From positions 124,001 to 188,000 of the forward strand of contig NZ_JAGTIS010000002.1 in NCBI RefSeq assembly GCF_018704125.1: a stretch of DNA of 64,000 nucleotides. The letters are read 5' to 3'. The first letter of the stretch is position 1. The number at the start of each line of letters is the position of its first letter. Shown here in pieces: positions 1 to 9,606 of this stretch. A program made the position numbers and the translations under genes. The notes beneath the pieces were generated by a model. It ran no database searches. It saw nothing but the letters and a program-made list of their open reading frames with translations, and was not told the DNA's origin. The DNA comes from Metapseudomonas boanensis. Lineage in GTDB: Bacteria > Pseudomonadota > Gammaproteobacteria > Pseudomonadales > Pseudomonadaceae.

Positions 1-959
<959 letters not shown>

Positions 960-2129
960 TCAAACCATGCTGGGATCGGGTTCCAGGCCCATCAGCTCGC
1001 GACCGAGGATCTGTGCACAAACGTCGTAGTCGGTGTAGGCGTGGGCGCCGGTCATGTGCGAGTCACGGAACAGGCGCTGCATCTCGTTGCTCTCAAACCA
1101 GCTGGTGCCGCCCGCCGCCCCGAAGAGGCGATCCACGGACTGGATGCACATCTTCACCGCATAGGCCTGATTGGTGCGCCAGAACGCCAGGGTTTCGCGG
1201 CTCGGGTATTGGTGTCGCTCACCATGTTCGGCGTGCTCCTGCCAGGTCTTTTCCAGGAAGGCACGGGCGGCCGCGACCTGATGGGTGGACTCGGCCAGGC
1301 GCATCAGCGCCGGGGTGGCGGTGCCAACGTTGACCCCGGTGTAGGCGCGGACGCGATTCCTGGTCTTCTCCTTGTATGCTTCGAGCATGCGCTCGGCGAT
1401 GCCCAGGCTGATTGCGGCGAAGCCGCTGGCGAAGTACGGGCGGTACGGGGAGTAGAAGATCTTGCTGTCCGGGTACAGGCCAAAGCCGTCCGACCGGCCT
1501 TCCATCATGTCCTTGGCCGCCTGGATGCGGTAATTGGGGACAAAGGCATCCTTGATGATCAGGGTCTTGGTGCCGCTGCCCTTCATGCCGGCGGCGAACC
1601 AGTCGTCACGGATTTCGTAGTCGCTGCGCGGCAGCACGGCGAAGCAGTAAACCTGTTCACCCTCGGCATTCTTGCGACGGCAACCGACGATGGCCCACTC
1701 TGCGTGGTCACTGCCACTGCTCCAGCCCATCTCGCCGTTGAACAGCACGCCGCCCTCGACCTCTTCCACCTTGCCGAACGGCGCGATGCTGCTGCTCGCC
1801 GTAGCATCAGGGTTTTCGCCCCAGACTTCGTCCTGCAAGCGGGAAGAGAACATCGCCAGTTGGTGGCTATGGGTGCATAGCAGGCTGAAGGCCCAGGCAG
1901 TGCTGGCGCAGGCGCCGGCCAAAGCCACGACGCAATCGGCGAACTCGGGCAGGGAAACCTCCATGCCGCCGTACTTTTTCGGCTGCAGCGCGCGGTGCAT
2001 GCCGATGCCTTTGAGCAGGGTGATGTTTTCCCCAGGGACCATCCTGACCTGCTCCGCCCTGGACGCATTGGCGGCGATGGCCGGGAGGATGGCTTTGAGA
2101 TCTTCGAGGAGAGGGTTTGGCTTTTTCAT
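960..2129 (-). CDS. 4-hydroxyphenylacetate 3-hydroxylase, oxygenase component (C2-type)
   Basis: This 389-residue protein has the acyl-CoA dehydrogenase fold of class D flavin monooxygenases. Visible hallmarks are the LYPDSKIFYSPYRPYFASGF region, the GAAGGTSWFESNEMQRLFRD segment and the C-terminal DSHMTGAHAYTDYDVCAQ stretch that lines the flavin site. It would use reduced FMN from the C1 reductase and O2 to hydroxylate 4-hydroxyphenylacetate to homoprotocatechuate in the cytoplasm. The ATG at 2129 (MKKPNPLLEDL) is preferred over the ATG at 2270 because an AGGG ribosome site lies 9 bases upstream and homology starts here. Neighbours are hpaR upstream and the reductase downstream, all on the minus strand. 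HsaA-type enzymes are the nearest alternative family. Confidence 0.85.
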   Translation of the reverse strand: MKKPNPLLEDLKAILPAIAANASRAEQVRMVPGENITLLKGIGMHRALQPKKYGGMEVSLPEFADCVVALAGACASTAWAFSLLCTHSHQLAMFSSRLQDEVWGENPDATASSSIAPFGKVEEVEGGVLFNGEMGWSSGSDHAEWAIVGCRRKNAEGEQVYCFAVLPRSDYEIRDDWFAAGMKGSGTKTLIIKDAFVPNYRIQAAKDMMEGRSDGFGLYPDSKIFYSPYRPYFASGFAAISLGIAERMLEAYKEKTRNRVRAYTGVNVGTATPALMRLAESTHQVAAARAFLEKTWQEHAEHGERHQYPSRETLAFWRTNQAYAVKMCIQSVDRLFGAAGGTSWFESNEMQRLFRDSHMTGAHAYTDYDVCAQILGRELMGLEPDPSMV

Positions 2130-2430
2130 GTCGTGGCCCTGCTTATTGTTAGTACTTGGATGAGGCCAGGCAGGCAGTTGAACGCAACCGTGACTGTTGC
2201 GAAACACCAGAGCCTGTGTAGTAAACCCAAGTGGGTGCAGGGGGATTATGGAGCGGGGGCAGGAGGCCAAAAATGCACGTTACGCACTCCAGATTGTACT
2301 TTTCATGAAGCGCTGTGCATCCCTTTAGCATCCGGCGCACTGGCGAACGGTGCTGACACTGAAGCCGGCCTCGTTCGCGAGCAAGCTCGCTCCTACAGAG
2401 GGAGCTGACGACCGAGCGCGGCCCAGGCGA
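2130..2430. other. Intergenic region hpaR to oxygenase with a REP half-site
   Basis: These 301 bases hold no convincing gene. They should contain the promoter of the hydroxylase operon, and the sequence turns AT-richer around 2270-2310, which would suit a MarR-type operator, but no clear palindrome was found. Bases 2372-2397 are one arm of a Pseudomonas REP sequence (TTCGCGAGCAAGCTCGCTCC core) without its partner arm. A 63-codon minus-strand ORF at 2149-2340 has no recognisable features. Confidence 0.5.
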
Positions 2431-2853
2431 TCAGGGTTTGATTTGCTTCAACTCATTGAGAAGATCGAGGAGTTGCTTGAGCTTCTCCTCGCCGAACTGT
2501 TCCTGGATCTTCTGGTAGTTACTTTCCATGCCTTCGCTCATGGAGACGAAACACTGCTGTCCTTTCTCGGTGAGGTTCACCAGCACACGGCGCTGGTCCT
2601 GCGGCGCCTTGCGTCGCACCACCATGCCATCGCGCTCCAGACGCGCCAGTACACCGGTCATGCTCGGTTTGAGGATGCAGGCCAGGTCGGCAAGCTGATA
2701 GCTCTCCAGTTCGCCATGCTGGCGAAGCAGGCGGATGACCCGCCATTGCTGTTCGGTCAGGTCGTGCTGGTTGAGTAGGGGACGGAAGAAGCTCATGGCC
2801 GCTTCACGAGCTTGCAACAGGGTCAGGGTAAGCGAGGGTCTGGGGCTGGGCAT
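2431..2853 (-). CDS. hpaR: MarR-family regulator of homoprotocatechuate catabolism (HpaR-like)
   Basis: The product is 140 residues, the usual size for HpaR. The winged helix is clear: LTEQQWRVIRLLRQHGELE, then the recognition part LADLACILKPSMTGVLARLERDG and the wing VVRRKAPQDQRRVLVNLTEKG. HpaR proteins repress the 4-hydroxyphenylacetate/homoprotocatechuate operon and respond to its aromatic substrates. Here the gene lies 301 bases upstream of the hydroxylase pair on the same strand, which supports local control. No meta-cleavage genes (hpaDEFG) are inside the window; they may lie beyond the left edge or elsewhere. Confidence 0.85.
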   Translation of the reverse strand: MPSPRPSLTLTLLQAREAAMSFFRPLLNQHDLTEQQWRVIRLLRQHGELESYQLADLACILKPSMTGVLARLERDGMVVRRKAPQDQRRVLVNLTEKGQQCFVSMSEGMESNYQKIQEQFGEEKLKQLLDLLNELKQIKP

Positions 2854-2972
2854 GGTTGGCGGGGACCGGGACAGTATTCGTGAAGATTTTAACGAAAAAA
2901 AGGCTCGACGCTAGCGATCTCCACGGTGGGCCGTCATACCGGCCCCAGCCAGGGGCCGACGCAAGGATCGCC

Positions 2973-4211
2973 TCAATCGACGCGGCGTATCTCAAAATGG
3001 CGCTTCTTGCCCAGACTGAGCCGCCACGTCGAACCCTCCGTTGGTAGATGCGCGTCGGCATCCTTCACGCCCGCGTCATCGAGGCGGATTCCACCTCCCG
3101 CGGCCAGTCGTCGTACTGCGCTGCGTGACGGCTGCAGCCCCGCCGCCAACAAGACGTCGGCCAGTGAAATACCCCGCGCAAGCTCGGCCCCGGTGACCAT
3201 CAGCCGGGTCAAGCCATCAGCCGCAGAATTCTGTTCGAACACGCCACGCGCAGCAGCTTCGGCCACCCGCGCCGCAGCCTCGCCATGAGCCAGGGTGGTG
3301 GCGGCATTGGCCAAGATGACCTTGGCCTGGTTCAGCTCGGCGCCTTGCAAGGCACCCAGGCGCCGTACCTCGTCCAACGGCAGCTCGCTGAAAAGGGCGA
3401 GGAAGCGCCCGACATCGCGATCGTCGCAGTTGCGCCAGAACTGCCAGAAGTCGAAGGCCGACAGTCGATCGCCATTGAGCCACACCGCGCCGTTGGCGGA
3501 CTTACCCATCTTGCGCCCGTCGCTGGTGGTCAGCAGCGGCATGGTCAGGCCGAAGAGCCGGGCACCGCCCTGACGACGCGACAGTTCCACGCCGTTGATG
3601 ATGTTCGCCCACTGGTCGGCACCGCCCAGTTGCAGGGTGCAGCCATGCCGGCGGTCCAATTCGGTGAAGTCATGGGCCTGCAGCAGCGTGTAGCCGAATT
3701 CCTGGAAGGACAGCGAGTGCTCGCGATCCAGGCGCTGGCGCACGGCATCGAAGGTCAGCAGGCGGTTGACCGAGAAGTGCCGGCCCACCTGATTGAGAAA
3801 CTGCAGGTAACCGATGCCATCCAGCCAGCCGGCGTTGTCTACCACCAGGCCGGCGCCCTCCCCCAGGTCCAGGTAGCGCGCGAAGCAACCGGTGATACCG
3901 GCGATGTTCCGCTGGATCTGAGCCTCATCGAGCATGGGGCGGCTTTCGTCGCGGAAGCTGGGGTCGCCAATACGCGTGGTTGCGCCACCGATCAGCAGAA
4001 TTGGGCGGTGCCCGGCCTTTTGCAGCCAGCGCATCAGCATCAGGCCCTGCAGGTGGCCGACGTGCAAGCTGTCGGCAGTGGCGTCGAAACCCAGGTAGGC
4101 GGTGACCGGGCTGTCGGCCAGATGCTCGCGCAGGCCGTCGAGGTCGGTGCACTGATGCACGAAGCCACGCGCCTGGAGCAGCTCGAGAAGGTCGGAATCG
4201 AGATTATTCAT
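2973..4211 (-). CDS. tyrS: Tyrosyl-tRNA synthetase
   Basis: This 412-residue class I synthetase charges tRNA-Tyr in the cytoplasm. The HIGH-like motif is HVGH in [10 protein letters not shown] near residue 48 and the KMSKS motif is KMGKS near residue 235. The tyrosine pocket is seen in [21 protein letters not shown] and [14 protein letters not shown]-terminal S4-like RNA-binding segment follows from about residue 345 ([19 protein letters not shown]). The start is the ATG at 4211, with AGGAG six bases upstream. That ribosome site sits in the 3' arm of a hairpin at 4216-4246, and a Tyr-rich leader ORF lies upstream at 4300-4365, so expression is probably tied to charged tRNA-Tyr. Pseudomonads often carry two tyrosyl-tRNA synthetases, and this may be the regulated copy. 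Confidence 0.95.
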   Translation of the reverse strand: MNNLDSDLLELLQARGFVHQCTDLDGLREHLADSPVTAYLGFDATADSLHVGHLQGLMLMRWLQKAGHRPILLIGGATTRIGDPSFRDESRPMLDEAQIQRNIAGITGCFARYLDLGEGAGLVVDNAGWLDGIGYLQFLNQVGRHFSVNRLLTFDAVRQRLDREHSLSFQEFGYTLLQAHDFTELDRRHGCTLQLGGADQWANIINGVELSRRQGGARLFGLTMPLLTTSDGRKMGKSANGAVWLNGDRLSAFDFWQFWRNCDDRDVGRFLALFSELPLDEVRRLGALQGAELNQAKVILANAATTLAHGEAAARVAEAAARGVFEQNSAADGLTRLMVTGAELARGISLADVLLAAGLQPSRSAVRRLAAGGGIRLDDAGVKDADAHLPTEGSTWRLSLGKKRHFEIRRVD

Positions 4212-4215
4212 AGCA

Positions 4216-4246
4216 GTCTCCTGAAGGGTTGAAGGCCCGAGGAGAC
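4216..4246 (-). promoter_or_regulatory. Hairpin that can sequester the tyrS ribosome binding site
   Basis: In the minus-strand RNA, GUCUCCU (4246 to 4240) is perfectly complementary to AGGAGAC (4222 to 4216), which is the Shine-Dalgarno region six bases before the tyrS ATG. A GGG/CCC pair inside the loop (4236-4238 with 4226-4228) can extend it. Formation of this stem would block initiation. A second hairpin at 4265-4287 (CCGCC/GGCGG core) and the end of the leader ORF (GAGGCGG) offer competing pairings. The stem is visible; its regulatory role is inferred. Confidence 0.6.
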
Positions 4247-4299
4247 AGGGAGAAGGTAGGTTCCGAGCCGCCTCAGGCGGATCGGCATGCGCGTAGCAT

Positions 4300-4365
4300 C
4301 TACCGCCTCGTATGAGTGGGCAGATAACGGTAATACGCGTTGAGGTAATTCATTAACTTATTCAT
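4300..4365 (-). CDS. Tyrosine-rich leader peptide upstream of tyrS (putative attenuator)
   Basis: This short ORF encodes 21 residues beginning [14 protein letters not shown] and ending THTRR, with four tyrosines in eight positions (residues 7, 11, 12 and 14). It ends 88 bases before tyrS. The RNA covering the Tyr codons (CGCGUA and ACCG) can pair with the sequence around and after its stop codon (CGGU and UACGCG, 4291-4306). The end of the ORF (AGGCGG) can instead pair with CCGCCU of the next hairpin. This is the mutually exclusive pairing expected of ribosome-mediated attenuation sensing Tyr-tRNA. A promoter-like pair lies so close upstream that the mRNA may begin within a few bases of this ATG. 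Confidence 0.65.
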   Translation of the reverse strand: MNKLMNYLNAYYRYLPTHTRR

Positions 4366-4373
4366 GATTGCGC

Positions 4374-4401
4374 ACTCTACCGGTTTAAGAGATCAGGTCA
4401 A
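4374..4401 (-). promoter_or_regulatory. Putative sigma70 promoter for the tyrS leader transcript
   Basis: On the minus strand TTGACC (4401-4396) and TAGAGT (4379-4374) are separated by 16 bases. A start site about seven bases downstream would fall near 4366-4368, immediately before the leader ATG at 4365, so the leader ORF would be almost leaderless. The -35 element overlaps the first bases before the divergent gene at 4405. Confidence 0.45.
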
Positions 4402-4404
4402 GCC

Positions 4405-4845
4405 ATGAGTGCAATGATTCGCCAACAGCCCAACATGACCTTGGCACTGGCTATGCCGGCGCTACAAGCCACGCTGGAGCAGGCCATTGAGTCGCAGGTG
4501 CGCATCAGCATTGCGCTGGTAGACGCGGCCGGCCAGCTGATCCACATGGCGCAAATGGACGGGGCACCGCTCCAATGCCGCGACATCGCACTGAACAAGG
4601 CTCTCACGGCCGCCGGCTTCGGTATCGCCACTTCGGAGTGGGGTGCACGTCTGGAGAAATGCTCGCCTGCCGTGCAGCAGGGATTACCGCTACAGCCCAG
4701 GCTGGCGCTGTTCGGCGGCGGTGAGCCGGTGCGCTGGCGCGGTGATGTGATTGGGGCAATCGGCGTCTCGGGAGCCTCCGAGCAGGTGGACACCCGCTGC
4801 ACCCAGGCGGGCGTGCAGCGGGCGCTGGCAATGCTGAAAGGTTGA
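4405..4845 (+). CDS. GlcG/HbpS-family heme-binding-like protein (DUF336)
   Basis: The 146-residue product matches the GlcG/HbpS fold: a starting helix (LALAMPALQATLEQAIES), ISIALVDAAGQLIHMAQMDGAP, then DIALNKALTAAGFG, and the glycine-rich end WRGDVIGAIGVSGASEQVDTRC. Members bind heme or act as accessory proteins in small-molecule catabolism, and the exact role is usually unknown. The gene is divergent from the tyrS leader, and its start region overlaps the putative tyrS promoter. It ends five bases before the stop of the convergent outer membrane factor gene. No signal peptide is seen. Confidence 0.75.
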   Translation: MSAMIRQQPNMTLALAMPALQATLEQAIESQVRISIALVDAAGQLIHMAQMDGAPLQCRDIALNKALTAAGFGIATSEWGARLEKCSPAVQQGLPLQPRLALFGGGEPVRWRGDVIGAIGVSGASEQVDTRCTQAGVQRALAMLKG

Positions 4846-4850
4846 ACGCC

Positions 4851-6194
4851 TCAGGGCCGCAGTGGAATCACCGGGCCGAGGTAGTTGTTCGCTTGCTCGA
4901 TATCGTCCTGACCAAGGGCACCGACGGAGGCGCTCAAGCGCAAGCGGGCCAACAGGTAGCGCAGCTTGGCTTCGAGCAGGTCGCGACGGGTGATGAAGGC
5001 CTGTTCCTCGGCATTGAGGATGTCGAGGTTGGTGCTGGTACCGGCCTGGAAGCCCTTGCGCGCCGAATCCTGGGCGCGCTCACTGGAGACCACCGCCAAC
5101 TCCAGAGCTCGCACCCGCGCCTCGCCACTTTGAACACCACGAAACTCGCGGGTGGTACCGGACAGCACGTCCTCACGGGTGGCATTCAGCTCTTCCCGAA
5201 CGCGTTCGCGGTTGGCCGCTGCCTGGCGAACCTGGGCACTGGTTGATCCGCCCAGGTAGAGCGGCATGCGGAACTCGACGCCCACCGAGCCGTATTCGTT
5301 TTTCTGGTTTTGGGTGGAAACCGAGTCGCTCTCGGAATCGTTGTAGGCAGCAACGAAGTCCAGGGTTGGCCAGTGCCCGGCGCTGGCGCGCTTGACTTCT
5401 TCCTCGGCGATCTGCACACCCAGCGTGCGTGCCTGGATCGTCGGGTTATTGGCCCGGGCGTCGTTGATCCAGTCCTGTAGATTGGGCGGGTCGAGCGGTG
5501 GTGTGGGGAACTCGGTGCGCAAAGTAGTGACTTCTTCCGGTACCACGCCCAGCAGCTCCTGCAACAGCCGGCGGGCGACCAGCAGATTATCCTCGGCCTC
5601 GATCAGCTCGGCCTGGGCCAAGTCGCGGCGAGCGGTGGCCTGGTCGACGTCCGTGACGGTGCCGTCACCCAGTTCGAAGCGGCGTTTGGCTGCAGCCACC
5701 TGCTGCTCGAATGCCTTCAGCCGCACCTTGGCCAATTCGATCGTTTCCAGCGCCAGCAACACAGCGAAATAGCGGCTGCTCAGGCTGAGGGCCGATTCCT
5801 GGGTCTTGGTATCGAACACATAGTCGCTAAACAGGGTGCGCTGCTTGCCCTGGCGATACTCGGCCATCTTCTGCTTGTTGAAGATCGGTTGCCGCAGCTC
5901 CACCACTGCTCCTTTGGAGTCGTACTCGAGGTCGGTCTCGACGGTTCGGCCGAGGACGGTGTCCTGCTCGCTGGTCCCATCGATGCGTCTCCAGAAGGCG
6001 GTGGAGTTGATCTGCGGCAGCACACCCGCCTTGCCCAGTTCCTTGTACTCCTGCCCGGCCTCACGCTCATGGACCGAGGCGAGATAGGTGGGCCCCTGAT
6101 TCTGGAAGGTATTCCAGGCTTCCGTGAGATCCATGGCCGACACTGACGTGGTGTAGACGCCCAGCAAAGCGGCAATGGCCATCCGGCTGGTCAT
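4851..6194 (-). CDS. TolC-family outer membrane factor of a type I secretion system
   Basis: This 447-residue protein is a TolC/AprF-type outer membrane factor. It begins with a signal peptide (MTSRMAIAALLGVYTTSVSA, cleavage before MDLTEAW) and contains the two OEP repeats with typical coiled-coil text (ATARRDLAQAELIEAEDNLLVARRL and the later QAAANRERVREELNATRED). The ATG at 6194 is chosen because AGGAG lies just upstream, while the longer frame to 6224 would overlap the preceding gene. It is the last gene of a D-E-F type operon, following the adaptor by one base. It would form the exit channel for the ABC transporter and adaptor upstream. Confidence 0.9.
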   Translation of the reverse strand: MTSRMAIAALLGVYTTSVSAMDLTEAWNTFQNQGPTYLASVHEREAGQEYKELGKAGVLPQINSTAFWRRIDGTSEQDTVLGRTVETDLEYDSKGAVVELRQPIFNKQKMAEYRQGKQRTLFSDYVFDTKTQESALSLSSRYFAVLLALETIELAKVRLKAFEQQVAAAKRRFELGDGTVTDVDQATARRDLAQAELIEAEDNLLVARRLLQELLGVVPEEVTTLRTEFPTPPLDPPNLQDWINDARANNPTIQARTLGVQIAEEEVKRASAGHWPTLDFVAAYNDSESDSVSTQNQKNEYGSVGVEFRMPLYLGGSTSAQVRQAAANRERVREELNATREDVLSGTTREFRGVQSGEARVRALELAVVSSERAQDSARKGFQAGTSTNLDILNAEEQAFITRRDLLEAKLRYLLARLRLSASVGALGQDDIEQANNYLGPVIPLRP

Positions 6195-6195
6195 A

Positions 6196-7539
6196 TCACT
6201 GCTCCTTGAATGCGGTGTCGACACGTCCCATGAGGGGCTTCATCAAATAGCTCATCAGGCTGCGTTCACCGGTCTTGATGGTGACCGTAGCCGGCATGCC
6301 CGCGCGGATGTTGTTCACCCCAAGGAGTTTCATGCCCTCATCGGTGACCTCCACCTGGGCGAGGTAATACGGTTGCTTGCTCGCCTCATCCACCAGACGA
6401 TCGGCTGCAACAGTAAGGACGCGTCCCGGGATGTTCGGCGTCTGCGCATGGTTGAAGGCCGGGAAGGTGATGTCCACCGGCAGCCCCGGGGCCATTTTGT
6501 CGATGGCCTGGACCGGGACCTGGGCATCGACTTGCAGGGGCTCCTTGTCCGGAATCACATCCATGATCCTTGCGCCAGGCTGGATGACGCCGCCGATGGT
6601 GGCGATGTTGAGCCCCAGGACAATGCCGTCGATGGGCGAACGGATCACCGTGTTGTCCACTTGGTAGTCGATGGAGCGGAGCTTCTCGGACAGCGAGGTC
6701 GCCTCCTTCTGCACATCGGTAAGTTGCGACTCGACCTCCTTCTGGAAGTCCTGCTCGCGCTGCAGTATGCGCAGCTTGAGTTCGGCAATCTGGTTTCTGG
6801 TGCGGCCTATGTCAGCGATGTTCTGGGCCATTGAGCCATTCAGCTCGGAGGCATTGCGCTCCAGCTCGAGCATTCGGTTGCGCGGTATGTAGCCTTCGGC
6901 CGCCAGGCTGCGAACGCCATCCAGCTCCTGCTTCAGGAAATTCGACTGATTGACCCGGGTGTTCTGAACCTGGCGCAGCCCGTTGAGCTGTTCCTCCGCG
7001 CCGTTCAGGTTCTCGTGGAGGATGCTGATTTCACCGACCAACGCCTTGCGGCGCGTATGGAACAGGCGCTGTTGCAGGGCGATGGCCTCCATCAGGCGCG
7101 GATCGCCACTGAATCGCTCCAGCAGCTCCGGCGAGAAGATCACCTGCTCGGCGCCATCGCGTTCAGCAGACAGCCGGTCCTCCACTGTCTTGGCGACGAT
7201 GTACTGGGAGCTCAGGGCGCCCTGTTCGGCGATCGCCTGGGTCGGGTCCAGCAGGACCAGCTCCTGGCCGGCCTTCACGATGTCACCCTCACGCACCAGG
7301 ATTGCATCGACGGTGCCGCCAGTGAGGTGCTGGATGGTCTTGCGTGCATTGGTCACGTTGACCGTCGCATTGGCGACCACACCCGCATCCAGCGGAGCCA
7401 GTACCGCCCAGGCGAGGAAACCGCCAAACCCGGCGAGGACCAGCCACACACCCCAGCGCGCCGGGCGCGCATCGTCGGTATCGACCTCTGGCGGATTGTC
7501 GACCAGCACCAGAGCCTTGCTTTCACTTAACGCTTGCAT
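6196..7539 (-). CDS. HlyD-family periplasmic adaptor of a type I secretion system
   Basis: The 447-residue product resembles AprE/PrtE. A cytoplasmic N-terminus is followed by one membrane helix (GVWLVLAGFGGFLAWAVLAP, about residues 30-50), a lipoyl-like half (HLTGGTVDAILVREGDIVKAG), a long coiled coil, and the second half with SPIDGIVLGLNIATIGGVIQPG. The conserved C-terminal HlyD signature IRAGMPATVTIKTGERS is intact. It bridges the ABC exporter and the outer membrane channel. The ATG at 7539 follows AAGGAG, which overlaps the stop of the transporter gene, indicating translational coupling. Confidence 0.92.
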   Translation of the reverse strand: MQALSESKALVLVDNPPEVDTDDARPARWGVWLVLAGFGGFLAWAVLAPLDAGVVANATVNVTNARKTIQHLTGGTVDAILVREGDIVKAGQELVLLDPTQAIAEQGALSSQYIVAKTVEDRLSAERDGAEQVIFSPELLERFSGDPRLMEAIALQQRLFHTRRKALVGEISILHENLNGAEEQLNGLRQVQNTRVNQSNFLKQELDGVRSLAAEGYIPRNRMLELERNASELNGSMAQNIADIGRTRNQIAELKLRILQREQDFQKEVESQLTDVQKEATSLSEKLRSIDYQVDNTVIRSPIDGIVLGLNIATIGGVIQPGARIMDVIPDKEPLQVDAQVPVQAIDKMAPGLPVDITFPAFNHAQTPNIPGRVLTVAADRLVDEASKQPYYLAQVEVTDEGMKLLGVNNIRAGMPATVTIKTGERSLMSYLMKPLMGRVDTAFKEQ

Positions 7540-7545
7540 GATCTG

Positions 7546-9282
7546 TCACTCCTTCGCCCGGACCGACGACAGGTTCGGTGTCCCCACCGAAGGCATGACG
7601 CTGGCTTGGCGCAAGGCCGCAAAGACCTCCTCACGCGGACCGAACAACTGCATGCCGCCGTCGCGCAGCAGCAGGACCTTGTCCACCGTGCCCAGCACGC
7701 TCGGTCGGTGGGAAATGAGCACGAGTGTCTTGCCTCGCTTCTTCAGATCGAGGATCGCCTCGACCAGTGCAGCCTCTCCCACGTCGTCGAGGTTGGCATT
7801 GGGCTCATCCAGGACGATCAACGAGGGGTCTCCATAAATGGCGCGGGCCAGCGCAATGCGCTGTTTCTGCCCACCCGAGAGCGGGCTGCCATCGACCCCG
7901 AGAACCGTGTCGTAGCCCCGCTCGAAGCGCAGGACCATTTCATGGACCCCGGCACGCTTGGCGGCCAGGATCACCTCTTCGCTGTTCACCTCGCCGAACC
8001 GGGCGATGTTGTCGGCAATCGTCCCCTCGAACAGTTCCACGTCCTGCGGCAGGTAGCCAATCCAGGGCCCCAACTCTTCCTTGTTCCATTGAAAGATGTC
8101 GGCGCCGTCCAGCCTCACCTTGCCCGACTGGGCCGGCCACACCCCCACCAGCAGGCGGGCGAGCGTCGACTTGCCGGCCGCGGACGGACCGATGATCCCC
8201 AAGGCCTCGCCCGGGGCCAGGCTGAAGTTGATACCGCGCAAGATAGTGGTGACGCCGCCGGGAGCCGCCGTCATGGCCTGCTCTACCGAGAGCAGGCCGG
8301 CTGGTTTGGGCAACGACATGGGGTTGGGCCGCGCGGGGAAGTCCTGCAGCAACTTCGACAGCCGATCCCAGGACGATCGCGTCGTGAGCAGTTGCTTCCA
8401 GACTGAAATGGCCTGCTCGACCGGCGCCATCGCCCGGCCGCTGAGGATGGAGCTGGCGATCATCATGCCGGCAGTGATATCGCCCTTGATCGCCAGCCAC
8501 GCGCCGGCACCAAGGATCGTCGATTGCAGGGTAATGCGCACGAACCGGCTGGCGCCATTGATGTAGGCAGCGCGGTCGGAGGCCAGGGTCTGCATCTCCA
8601 GGATGCGTTTGTGGTTGCCGTACCAGCGTTTGCGGATCGAAGGCAGCATCCCCATCGCCTCGATCACTTCGGTATTGCGCAAGTTGTTGTTGGCAAAGCT
8701 CCCTGATGCCATCGACGCCTGATTGGCCTCTGCCAGCGGGCCGCGAGTCACCACCTCGGTGAGGTAGGCAAGGCAGAACAGCAGCATCGACCCCAGCAGC
8801 GTGATGAAGCCCAGCAGTGGGTGAACAAGGAAAATCACCAACAGGTAGATGGGCGTCCAGGGGGCATCGAAGAACGCGAACAGCCCGTTACCCGTCAGGA
8901 ACTGGCGCACCTGGGAAAGGTCCGCGAGCGCCTGTGCAGGGTTGCCACCGGCACGCCGCAGGTTGCGCTCGAACGAAGCCGTGAAGATCCGTTGGTTCAA
9001 GCCCATGTCCAGGCGGTTGCCAAGGCGGATCAGCACGGTCGAGCGCACCACCTCGATCAGCCCCATGAGCACGTAGAGCCCGACCATCAGGACGGTGAGC
9101 ATGACCAGGGTGGTCACGTTGGCGCTTGCCAGCACCCGATCGTAGACCTGCAGCATGTAGAGCGCCGGGGCCAGCATCAGCATGTTGATCACGCCACTGA
9201 ATGCGCCAACCACGTAGAAGGTATGGCGCAGCCTGTGGAACACTTCGGACAGTTCGGAACGGGGCTTGGAGGAAGCCTTCAT
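7546..9282 (-). CDS. Type I secretion ABC transporter (AprD/PrtD-like)
   Basis: This 578-residue exporter has an N-terminal six-helix ABC transmembrane domain (from FYVVGAFSGVINMLMLAPAL) and a C-terminal ATPase. Walker A is GPSAAGKST, the signature is LSGGQKQRIALARA, Walker B is LIVLDEPNAN and the switch histidine is in LVLISHRPS. There is no C39 peptidase domain, so it belongs with exporters of proteins carrying an uncleaved C-terminal signal, such as RTX proteases, lipases and HasA. No substrate or inhibitor gene is adjacent. The RTX protein at 45268 in this window is a candidate cargo. Confidence 0.92.
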   Translation of the reverse strand: MKASSKPRSELSEVFHRLRHTFYVVGAFSGVINMLMLAPALYMLQVYDRVLASANVTTLVMLTVLMVGLYVLMGLIEVVRSTVLIRLGNRLDMGLNQRIFTASFERNLRRAGGNPAQALADLSQVRQFLTGNGLFAFFDAPWTPIYLLVIFLVHPLLGFITLLGSMLLFCLAYLTEVVTRGPLAEANQASMASGSFANNNLRNTEVIEAMGMLPSIRKRWYGNHKRILEMQTLASDRAAYINGASRFVRITLQSTILGAGAWLAIKGDITAGMMIASSILSGRAMAPVEQAISVWKQLLTTRSSWDRLSKLLQDFPARPNPMSLPKPAGLLSVEQAMTAAPGGVTTILRGINFSLAPGEALGIIGPSAAGKSTLARLLVGVWPAQSGKVRLDGADIFQWNKEELGPWIGYLPQDVELFEGTIADNIARFGEVNSEEVILAAKRAGVHEMVLRFERGYDTVLGVDGSPLSGGQKQRIALARAIYGDPSLIVLDEPNANLDDVGEAALVEAILDLKKRGKTLVLISHRPSVLGTVDKVLLLRDGGMQLFGPREEVFAALRQASVMPSVGTPNLSSVRAKE

Positions 9283-9606
9283 ATCGGCGCTCCACGAGCA
9301 AAATGGTGGGCTCGGTCACGACCGACCGCCCTCTTGTAATTGGCGCCTCGGAGGCAATAACCCCATTGCCCACACAGAAGCCTACCCACATGCTTAGCCA
9401 AGACTTGTCCACTGCGCCAGTCAGGAAGGCGACGGACTGACAGCTGTCGGCTTAACTCCGACCAGCGTCATGCAGAATCAAACAAGAACTTCTCTCGAAT
9501 GTTGCGCAAGTCCCGATCCAGAACGCCTCCGACCAGTAGTCACAGGGACTGAAAGGGTATTCGAAGGGGAAAAACGATCAGCTTGACGCCAATTTTCCGG
9601 CGACCC
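9283..9606. other. Intergenic region upstream of the type I secretion operon
   Basis: These 324 bases separate the secretion operon from the TetR regulator, both transcribed leftward. No credible gene, RNA or palindrome was recognised. The segment must carry the secretion operon promoter, but no strong -10/-35 pair stands out. Confidence 0.4.

Noticed and set aside
2149..2340. 63-codon minus-strand frame upstream of the HPA oxygenase
   Set aside because: It lies in the expected promoter region and has no domain.
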